A stretch of 64,000 nucleotides of DNA, taken from positions 62,001 to 126,000 of the forward strand of contig JBBELK010000571.1 in the NCBI GenBank assembly GCA_037783545.1, read 5' to 3'. Shown here piece after piece: positions 55,720-64,000 of the stretch. A program made the translations under genes and the position numbers. Position 1 is the first letter of the stretch, and every line of letters begins with the position of its first letter. Origin of the DNA: Henricia sp. BOLD:AAB3569. Its lineage: Eukaryota; Echinodermata; Asteroidea; Spinulosida; Echinasteridae. The notes beneath the pieces were generated by a model that was given only the letters and a program-made list of their open reading frames with translations, was not told where the DNA came from and made no database searches.

Positions 55720-58700
55720 ATGGGTGCGGCAGGGGGAAATCGAGTCTTATATATTACGCGTCGTTATGCATTGCCTATAATTTATAGGCCTATGCGTGAT
55801 ATATATCTGGAACGAACTATACTAATAGAACCCCCGGGGCCGGGTAGCGACCACTGGATACAAGTACCCAAGGTTCCCCTCTATACATCCTTACCCATGG
55901 CTGCCTGATCTCGGGGGTGGGGCAGGGGGAAATCGGGCCGTATATATTACCCGCCGTTATGCATTGCCTATGGGCCTAGGCGTGATATTATAATATATAT
56001 CCGGAACGAATTACACTACTAGAACCCCCGGGGCCAGGTAGCGACCACTGGATACAAGAAGTACCCAGGGTTCCCCTTTATACATCCCTACCCATGACTG
56101 CCTGGCCCTGGGGTGGGGCAGGGGGAAATCGGGCCGTATACATTACCCGCCGTTATGCATTGCCTATGGGCCTATATACGCGTGATATTATAATATATAT
56201 CCGGAACGAATTACACTACTAGAACCCCCGGGGCCAGGTAGCGACCACTGGATACAAGTACCCAAGGTTCCCCTTTATACATCCCTACCCATGACTGCCT
56301 GATCCCGGGGGTGGGGCAGGGGGAAATCGGGCCGTATACATTACCCGCCTTTATTGCCTGTGGGCCTACGCCTGATATTATAATATATATCCGGAACGAA
56401 TTACACTACTAGAACCCCCGGGGCCAGGTAGCGACCACTGGATACAATTACCCAAGGTTCTATACATCCCCTCCCATGGCTGCCTGGCCCCGGGGGTGGG
56501 GCAGGGGGAAATCGGGCCGTATACATTACGCGTCGTTATGCATTTCCTATATAGGTCTTTGCGTGATATATATATGGAACGAAATATACCACTACAACCC
56601 CCGGGGCCAGGTAACGACCACTTGATACAAGTACCCAAGGTTCCCCTTTATACATTCCTACCGATGGTTTCCTGACCCCGGGGGTGGGGCAGGGGGAAAT
56701 CGGGCCGTATACATTACCCGCCTTTATACATTGCCTGTGGGCCTACGCCTGATATATATCCTTAACGAATTACACTACTAGAACCCCCGGGGCCAGGTAG
56801 CGACCACTGGATACAAGTACCCAAGGTTCCCCTCTATACATCCTTACCCATGGCTGCCTGATCCCGGGGGTGGGGCAGGGGGAAATCGGGCCGTATATAT
56901 TACCCGCTGTTATGCATTGCCTATGGGCCTATACGCGTGATATTATAATATATGTCCGGAACGAATTACACTACTAGAACCCCCGGGGCCAGGTAGCGAC
57001 CACTGGATACAAGTACCCAAGGTTCCCCTCTATACATCCCCACCCATGGCTGCCTGACCCCGGGGGTGGGGCAGGGGGAAATCGGGCCGTATATATTACC
57101 CGCCGTTATGCATTGTTTATATATGGGCCTATACGCGTGATATTATAATATATATCCGGAACGAATTACACTACTAGAACCCCAGGGGCCAGGTAGCGAC
57201 CACTGGATACAAGTACCCAAGGTTCCCCTCTATACATCCTTACCCATGGCTGCCTGATCCCGGGGGTGGGGCAGGGGGAAATCGGGCCGTATATATTACC
57301 CGCCGTTATGCATTGCCTATGGGCCTATACGCGTGATATTATAATATATATCCGGAACGAATTACACTACTAGAACCCCCGGGGCCAGATAGCGACCACT
57401 GGATACAAGTACCCAAGGTTCCCCTCTATACATCCTTACCCATGGCTGCCTGATCCCGGGGGTGGGGCAGGGGGAAATCGGGCCGTATATATTACCCGCC
57501 GTTATGCATTGCCTATGGGCCTATACGCGTGATATTATAATATATATCCGGAACGAATTACACTACTAGAACCCCCGGGGCCAGGTAGCGACCACTGGAT
57601 ACAAGTACCCAAGGTTCCCCTCTATACATCCCCACCCATGGCTGCCTGATCCCGGGGGTGGGGCAGGGGGAAATCGGGCCGTATATATTACCCGCCGTTA
57701 TGCATTGTTTATATATGGGCCTATACGCGTGATATTATAATATATATCCGGAACGAATTACACTACTAGAACCCCACTGGATACAAGTACCCAAGGTTCC
57801 CCTCTATACATCCTTACCCATGGCTGCCTGATCCCGGGGGTGGGGCAGGGGGAAATCGGGCCGTATATATTACCCGCCGTTATGCATTGCCTATGGGCCT
57901 TGGCGTGATATTATAATATATATCCGGAACGAATTACACTACTAGAACCCCCGGGGCCAGGTAGCGACCACTGGATACAAGTACCCAAGGTTCCCCTCTA
58001 TACATCCTTACCCATGGCTGCCTGATCCCGGGGGTGGGGCAGGGGGAAATCGGGCCGTATATATTACCCGCTGTTATGCATTGCCTATGGGCCTATACGC
58101 GTGATATTATAATATATGTCCGGAACGAATTACACTACTAGAACCCCCGGGGCCAGGTAGCGACCACTGGATACAAGTACCCAAGGTTCCCCTCTATACA
58201 TCCCCACCCATGGCTGCCTGACCCCGGGGGTGGGGCAGGGGGAAATCGGGCCGTATATATTACCCGCCGTTATGCATTGTTTATATATGGGCCTATACGC
58301 GTGATATTATAATATATATCCGGAACGAATTACACTACTAGAACCCCCGGGGCCAGGTAGCGACCACTGGATACAAGAAGTACCCAGGGTTCCCCTTTAT
58401 ACATCCCTACCCATGACTGCCTGGCCCTGGGGTGGGGCAGGGGGAAATCGGGCCGTATACATTACCCGCCGTTATGCATTGCCTATGGGCCTATATACGC
58501 GTGATATTATAATATATATCCGGAACGAATTACACTACTAGAACCCCCGGGGCCAGGTAGCGACCACTGGATACAAGTACCCAAGGTTCCCCTTTATACA
58601 TCCCTACCCATGACTGCCTGATCCCGGGGGTGGGGCAGGGGGAAATCGGGCCGTATACATTACCCGCCTTTATTGCCTGTGGGCCTACGCCTGATATTAT

Positions 58701-59222
58701 AATATATATCCGGAACGAATTACACTACTAGAACCCCCGGGGCCAGGTAGCGACCACTGGATACAATTACCCAAGGTTCTATACATCCCCTCCCATGGCT
58801 GCCTGGCCCCGGGGGTGGGGCAGGGGGAAATCGGGCCGTATACATTACGCGTCGTTATGCATTTCCTATATAGGTCTTTGCGTGATATATATATGGAACG
58901 AAATATACCACTACAACCCCCGGGGCCAGGTAACGACCACTTGATACAAGTACCCAAGGTTCCCCTTTATACATTCCTACCGATGGTTTCCTGACCCCGG
59001 GGGTGGGGCAGGGGGAAATCGGGCCGTATACATTACCCGCCTTTATACATTGCCTGTGGGCCTACGCCTGATATATATCCTTAACGAATTACACTACTAG
59101 AACCCCCGGGGCCAGGTAGCGACCACTGGATACAAGTACCCAAGGTTCCCCTCTATACATCCCCACCCATGGCTGCCTGGCCCCAGGGGTGTGGCAGGGG
59201 GAAATCGGGCGTATATATTACC
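55720..59222 (-). repeat. ~195-bp satellite array, right arm (about 19 monomers)
   Basis: Same monomer as the left arm in the opposite orientation. The segment around 56378-56638 is duplicated at 58697-58957, an offset of 2319 bp (about 12 monomers), so this arm also has block duplications. Outermost monomers match outermost monomers of the left arm in order. Confidence 0.97.
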
Positions 59223-59675
59223 CGCCGTTATGTGGGAGAGGGGAGGGAGGGGATCGGGGAGAGGAAGGAATTACCTTCGAGTTTCAAAGATCAATGCCAC
59301 AGCTAAACCAAATGCAGTCATATCTGAAAATTATCCTTCCATTGCAGTGCAAATTATATCACTTTTTATCCTTTATTTCACCCACGATTGTCAGAGTTGT
59401 TGTGTTCATAATTCACCGATACGCTGTTCTCCACTATACGACGAAGGGGAAGAAAATATGAGGACAAGGAACCAGTCTACCAGCGGATGCGGATATACAG
59501 TGCGTACGGACTTCGTAGACAATCGTACTACACTGCACATCGAATGTCGAATAAGTAACAGCTCCTTATTGAATGTCGAATAAGTAACAGCTCCTTATTG
59601 AATGTCGAATAAGTAACAGCTCCTTATTGAATATTGAACGTCGAACGTCGAATAAGTAACCAACTTCACACCGGT
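59223..59675 (-). repeat. Right terminal unique segment and 29-bp repeats of the giant element
   Basis: Complement of the left arm between 41201 and about 42070 minus its two insertions. In the outer part (59447-59675) I see essentially one clustered difference within the 29-bp repeats and none elsewhere. Confidence 0.85.
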
Positions 59676-59684
59676 CACTGCAGC
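59676..59684 (+). repeat. Right target-site duplication, 9 bp
   Basis: CACTGCAGC directly after the right terminus CACACCGGT; identical to 41192-41200. Confidence 0.85.
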
Positions 59685-60469
59685 TCCTGTGCTGTGCGCT
59701 TCGCCCCCGTTTGCTAGGCCGTAGTGCTATGCCAGGTTCCCGTGCTAGCTATGTACTACAGGGGAATCGATCGGTTTCAATCCTTCCGACAACAAAACGG
59801 TACAAACTTCCCTGCCGTCTTTCAACGTTGGTGACATTACCCCACACGTGCAGACACTACATCCAGCATGTGTTTATCATTGAGAAGTGATAGCGTTAAC
59901 TGTTACATTCTAAGGAGTATTTTAAACTCCATTTTTTGAACACAACTCCTTCGAAACTCCTGCCTTCAACGCCATGTTTGAACCCAGATCATCCCCCTAG
60001 CGATTACGTTTGCGCGTGCGCGAGGGCTCAACCAATACGATTACGTATTTGGCCTTGGTCAGGTTTATGCAAATTTATAGTAGCCGCGTTCGATTAGTCG
60101 GCTTTGATCGTGAAAGATATGATCAAACGGCGGGAACATGGTAACGTTCACGTTGATGAAGTCGTGTCGACGCTCGTGGATGAAGCTAAGCGAACCCACT
60201 AAATGAGGATCGGCAAAAACGACATCATGAACTCAGAAAATAATATGAACTTGGAGTTTTCCCCAACTGATTAAAAACGAATGTCCAAAATAAAATAAAT
60301 AAAATAAAATAAAATAATTTAAAAATTTAAAGGAGAGGTTGTAGGGATTTTACTTTAGATACATTTGTGACCTGCCACAAACTGAGGAATTTCCACAAAT
60401 GGCAAATTCACGTAATAAATCGATTTTTGGGTCTTTCATAGCCAAGACGCACAAGCTTAGACGTATCTA

Positions 60470-60613
60470 TAGACCCCTTGCACGGCGGCCATGACAGAGG
60501 GCAGTCACATTGTCACAGTGCGTCATGCACGAGTAGGCACTTTGTGGATCTATTGTCACATCATTTAAATATGAAAACCTGCCCTCTGTCATGGCCGCCG
60601 TGCAAGCGGTCTA
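60470..60613. mobile_element. MITE family F copy
   Basis: TA-flanked. Ends GACCCCTTGCACGGCGGCCA and, inverted, GACCGCTTGCACGGCGGCCA. The interior (CACTTTGTGGATCTATTGTC) is opposite to the copy at 2402. Confidence 0.85.
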
Positions 60614-61823
60614 TTATCTAGACGGGAAACGGGAAAATATTACAATAAGGACAATAATGACTTGCAATGGTTTCCTCATACATGTACCTACATGTACTCT
60701 CATAGCGCGCGATACACTATCCTGCCGCCTTATTTTGTGATGGTTGTAACAGAAAAAAAATCAACAGAAAATGTTCCCCTCGTGACTTCTGTCCAAAACG
60801 AATGGAGAAACGCGTTGACATGCAAGTACTAGCGTGAACCGTTTTTAAAAAAGTTGCCCAAGTCTGACTTCCCGCGTACAGCGCGCCCTCTGGACTAGTG
60901 GCATGTCTAATCTGTTTTCTTCCGTCTCGGAAAGTCTTTTCGAACTTCGCTCGTTCCCAGCGCCCAAACTGGGCGCTGGTACCATCGATAAATATACACT
61001 GGATTAACAACGACGTCTAAAATTGAAGCCACCGTCGCGTCCGCCATTGTACCCCACAAAATACAATGCCTTGCCTAGACTGGTCATGCTGTCTTCACTA
61101 GTCTACATTATGGTCTACATGTATTAAGTGAAATGCAAGCGATCGCATGGACCGGGGAGCAGTCTAGGCTAAGCAATGTTCGTGGGGTACAATGGCGGCC
61201 GGCGCATGGCTTCAATTCTCGTATAGCCAACTGCTATTGCATACTTCATCCAGTGTCTATATATCGATGACTGGTACAGGCTAATTTGTTTGCGCCCCCA
61301 TTGGCCAAAATTGTATACGACACGTGTCCTGCAGACAAGGTACGTATTGTACATAGTACACTTTATTCGTAAAATTGATTTTTGCACTTGATATATAAGT
61401 GTTAATATACTATTTATCAATTTTTGGTCCAGTAGTAAGCAACCCACAATGCTCCGCGCGTCTGTACATGTGACCTTTGCGTCACGGGTTTCCGTCACAG
61501 AAATCTGTGAAGGCACGTCAGCCCGTACTCTGTACCAGCGCCCAGTATGGGCGGTGAGAATGAGCGAAATTTCGAACCTGCCCCACCAGAGAATAATGAC
61601 GCAGGAGGGCGGGCTATCGGGAATTCAGACATCGGCAACCCTGTGAAATATTAATTGTTCGATAACTAAACGATGGTGGATTTTTTTTGTTGATGTCTTA
61701 TTCGAAATATATAGGGGCGCCTATAGGCTATCAATTCCAATTGTTTTCCCCGAGATGCCACTTCCAAAACGCAAAGACAATACATCTTTAACCAATCATT
61801 TTGTCGACACAAACTGCATGCTA

Positions 61824-61992
61824 TAGACTGCCGGAGTGAATACGTCATCTTTTGTTGGTTGCCAATGCAATTGGCTCTACACTAAAAACCACTGAACCGT
61901 GTCCCTGTGCTTAGCAATGGTACTTTTTTTCCGACGGCCATGATAGTTTAGAGCCAATTGCCATGGCAACCACGTCACACTTCGGCTGTCTA
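61824..61992 (-). mobile_element. MITE family H copy, left member of a head-to-head pair
   Basis: TA-flanked; ends GACTGCCGGAGTGAATACGT and, inverted, GACAGCCGAAGTGTGACGTG. Confidence 0.85.
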
Positions 61993-61999
61993 TTAACAA

Positions 62000-62162
62000 T
62001 AGACAGCCGAAGTGTGACTTGTTGCCTTGGTAATTGGCTCTAAACATCATGGCCGTCGATGTACCATTGCAAAAGCACAGGGGCACGGTGCAGTGATTTG
62101 TAGTGTATAGAGCCATTTCCTAGGCAACTAACAAAAGATGACGTATTCACTCCGGCAGTCTA
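62000..62162 (+). mobile_element. MITE family H copy, right member of a head-to-head pair
   Basis: Starts TAGACAGCCGAAGTGTGACT and ends CACTCCGGCAGTCTA. Separated from its partner by 7 bp, so the two form a ~340-bp palindrome. Confidence 0.85.
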
Positions 62163-62410
62163 TACGAGCTATATGATGACCAATGTGTGCACTGCTGGCC
62201 AATGACGGTAGCTCGGGTTGTGACGTATAGCCACGTGACAGTTGCACAACATTGTCATCGATCGGCGACACCGTCGTATTGCACACTACGACGGGTTGCT
62301 CGAGTCATATCAAGTCTATACGACAATGTGTGACGCACGGTGCCTCTTTTCCCTTGGAAATTCGGCCCAAGTCTTGCAGTTGTGGTTTTGACGATTTCTC
62401 CTCAGCAACC

Positions 62411-62600
62411 ATGAAGAACTCATTCTATATCCTCTGCTTAGTTTGGCTGATTTGTGTAACCGTAATGATACCGCAGGCAAGAGGAGAAATGTGCAGCGTT
62501 GTGACTCGAGCCAAACGTGTCAACAATCTTTCTATGCTCAGGAAAAAGGCTTTCGACGCCTTTAATGCCGAATGTCGAATGAAAAAAAATCATCAGATAT
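62411..62600 (+). CDS. Secreted cationic Cys-containing peptide, first coding exon (partial gene)
   Basis: ATG at 62411 in a good context (GCAACCATGA) opens MKNSFYILCLVWLICVTVMI followed by PQARGE: a clear signal peptide with probable cleavage near residue 25. The mature part starts EMCSVVTRAKR and is rich in Lys/Arg, with a helical LSMLRKKAFDAFNAECRMKK stretch. A consensus donor GTGAGT begins at 62601, leaving 63 codons plus one base; the gene then continues outside this exon. If unspliced, the frame runs to a TGA at 62624-62626 (71 aa, four Cys in the mature part), but those last residues overlap a TTAA-bounded MITE. An in-frame ATG at 62252 exists but would bury the signal peptide. Family unknown to me: a hormone-like or antimicrobial-like secreted peptide are only possibilities. 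Confidence 0.6.
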
Positions 62601-62608
62601 GTGAGTAC

Positions 62609-63133
62609 TTAAAGGCCTGTAGATGATCTGTTTTTGAGCGATTCTGCGAATAAAACCATTATAAATCAAAAGAAAGACATCAATAAACTCATCCGAAGAA
62701 ATTTCAGCTTTGTCAAATGTACCACGTTTAAAAAAACCATGAAAATCCATATTCATTTTCCTGGTCTTGGCGGGGGGTTTCAAATATTCGTTCTCAGTTG
62801 GTCGGGTATATGTGGCTTGCGTCATGCACTCTGTGGCGCACATACTGCGTGTGCGCGCGATCCATAAAAATGCATCGCGTTGGAACACGCACACGTAGTA
62901 CACAGCGCCCATGCATTTTGGACCGCGTAGATGCGAACCAAAAATAAGTAAATCGTTTGCAAACGATCTAAATAATTTCATCTTTACGGATTATTTTCTG
63001 GTAAAATTATATCATTTTGAGCGAAAACCTTTCAATGGATAGTTGCTATTAATTCACTCTTTACTTTCAGAACTTTCCCCCTGTAAACGCGATTACTTTT
63101 TGGGGTTATTGCAAATGATCCACTGGCCTTTAA
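62609..63133. mobile_element. TTAA-flanked element, family D (uninterrupted copy)
   Basis: TTAA at 62609-62612 and 63130-63133; ends AGGCCTGTAGATGATC and, inverted, AGGCCAGTGGATCATTTGC. Inverted relative to 11832-12372. Supplies an AATAAA at 62649-62654 downstream of the peptide exon. Confidence 0.8.
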
Positions 63134-63270
63134 AGGCACGAGCTCGTCAGCAATGCGCGCGCGCCAAATTCGTGGCACGAAATACGCAGCTCTGTGCCTT
63201 TGCTATGGAGCTGCGTATTTCAAGGCAAGAATTTGGTGCGCGCGCAATGCTGACGAGCCTGTCCCTGACT
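63130..63270. mobile_element. Foldback hairpin MITE family A copy
   Basis: Starts at the right-hand TTAA of the family D element (AGGCACGAGCTCGTCAGCAA) and ends TGCTGACGAGCCTGTCCCT. The far TTAA is degraded to TTGAA. Confidence 0.8.
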
Positions 63271-63540
63271 TGAAGGTATAGCACATCATTTGCAGTAACC
63301 TCAATTATTCTTTCATGAGTTTACAAGAAAAACCTTATTAAAGAATTATAAGGTACGGTACCAAACACCACATGAATTATTTCTTCCCATCCCACCACGT
63401 GCATATATGCATGTATAATCAGGACATACAGCACTCTCAGCAGAGTTAGGTATATATCGTTTTTACTTTTTTCCTTCAACTTTTCCTTGCATTTTTAACG
63501 CAATATAAACAAAATCATATATCGGGATTTTTCCGTGGGG

Positions 63541-63620
63541 GGCCCCTGGGGGGGAGGGGGAGGGGGGGGGGGGGGGGGGGGGGGGCAATTTGGTACTGAC
63601 AATTTGTGGGGGGGAGGGGT
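63541..63620 (+). repeat. Poly-G tract
   Basis: G-run tract of about 45 uninterrupted or nearly uninterrupted Gs, preceded by GGGGCCCCTGGGGGGGAGGG. Confidence 0.85.
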
Positions 63621-63875
63621 AGCTACGCCGCTGCGCAGTGGCAACAAACACGGCATGAGTTTATTTTAGTCTACGTACGTTTAATAACTGAAGGTGGTTT
63701 ACTAACTGTGTCCGCACACACATATTTACCATTCACCTAATTAACACCACAAGTTGTAAGTTGACCTCGAGGACGTGCGGGACTCCGAGAGCCTCGTCGA
63801 CTTCCGGAGACCTCGTACAGGAGCTGAACACGTGCAGCGATCGTTTTTCAGTACCGTCTGACCATGTGTGAGCTC

Positions 63876-63939
63876 GGAGCTGCGTATTTCATGGCACGAA
63901 TTTGGCGCGCGCGCATTGCTGACGAGCCTGCGCCTTTAA
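63876..63939. mobile_element. Half copy of hairpin MITE family A
   Basis: GAGCTGCGTATTTCATGGCA, then GCTGACGAGCCTGCGCCT and TTAA. Only one arm of the hairpin is present. Confidence 0.75.
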
Positions 63940-64000
63940 TGAATCAATATATTTTAAGGTCTTTTCCATTTATTTGCATTAAAAAATGCCTGCATTTCTG

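Larger units (their letters stand above)
41201..59675. mobile_element. Giant 18.5-kb foldback/Mutator-like element with satellite arms
   Basis: The termini are exact inverted repeats (ACCGGTGTGAAGTTGGTTAC at 41201; its complement ends 59675) and the element is flanked by the 9-bp duplication CACTGCAGC. From each end inward: a 29-bp tandem (GTTACTTATTCGACATTCAA...), about 450 bp of unique terminal sequence nearly identical between arms, then a ~195-bp satellite array. The loop of roughly 6 kb (50160-55720) contains tandem and inverted repeats but no protein I recognise. Long inverted ends made of tandem repeats are the hallmark of Drosophila FB and sea urchin TU foldback elements; a 9-bp duplication is typical of FB and of the Mutator superfamily (established knowledge). 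The classification is inference. It looks non-autonomous. Confidence 0.8.
59685..62250. other. Intergenic region right of the giant element
   Basis: No supported exon. It contains a family F MITE (60470-60613), a sequence related to the left-arm insertion (about 61136-61300) and the head-to-head family H pair (61824-62162). Its first part is the former upstream neighbour of the CDC14 promoter side before the giant insertion (inference). Confidence 0.55.

Noticed and set aside
41201-59675. Assembly artefact (false inverted join of one arm)
   Set aside because: The arms differ in length, block structure and two insertions, and the outer flanks share only a 9-bp direct repeat, which fits transposition better. 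Long reads would still be needed to be certain.
62252-62410. N-terminal extension of the secreted peptide from the in-frame ATG at 62252
   Set aside because: It would place the signal peptide internally; the ATG at 62411 has the better context and starts directly at the signal sequence.

Overview
The window is eukaryotic genomic DNA: small exons with GT-AG introns, no operons, and very dense non-autonomous transposons and tRNA-derived SINEs. The two conserved genes are animal-type. The repeat style (TTAA and TA MITEs, foldback hairpins, ACATGTAC microsatellites, SINEs with tRNA heads) suggests a marine invertebrate deuterostome, perhaps an echinoderm. That placement is inference only.

Layout. 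(1) 22-4055, + strand: a complete five-exon NDUFAF2 gene (mitochondrial complex I assembly factor, 166 aa). (2) 4056-10382: repeats only. (3) 10383-40699, - strand: a CDC14 dual-specificity phosphatase gene, reconstructed as 15 exons (527 aa). All exon phases match, the catalytic Cys/Arg/Asp are present, and the introns are packed with mobile elements. It converges tail-to-tail on NDUFAF2. (4) 41201-59675: an 18.5-kb inverted structure. Both ends begin ACCGGTGTGAAGTTGG, and it is bounded by an exact 9-bp direct repeat, CACTGCAGC (41192-41200 and 59676-59684). I read it as one giant foldback/Mutator-like transposon. Its arms consist of about 450 bp of unique terminus followed by arrays of a ~195-bp satellite (about 38 copies left, about 19 right). 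The loop of roughly 6 kb holds more repeats and no recognisable transposase. It sits about 490 bp upstream of the CDC14 start codon. (5) 59685-64000: MITE-rich DNA with one probable gene start at 62411, a secreted, cationic, cysteine-containing peptide whose first coding exon ends at a GTGAGT donor a few bases before a TTAA-flanked MITE.

NDUFAF2 and CDC14 are unrelated housekeeping-type genes that happen to be neighbours. The most unusual content is the giant element, with its 9-bp target-site duplication, higher-order satellite arms, and secondary insertions present in one arm only.
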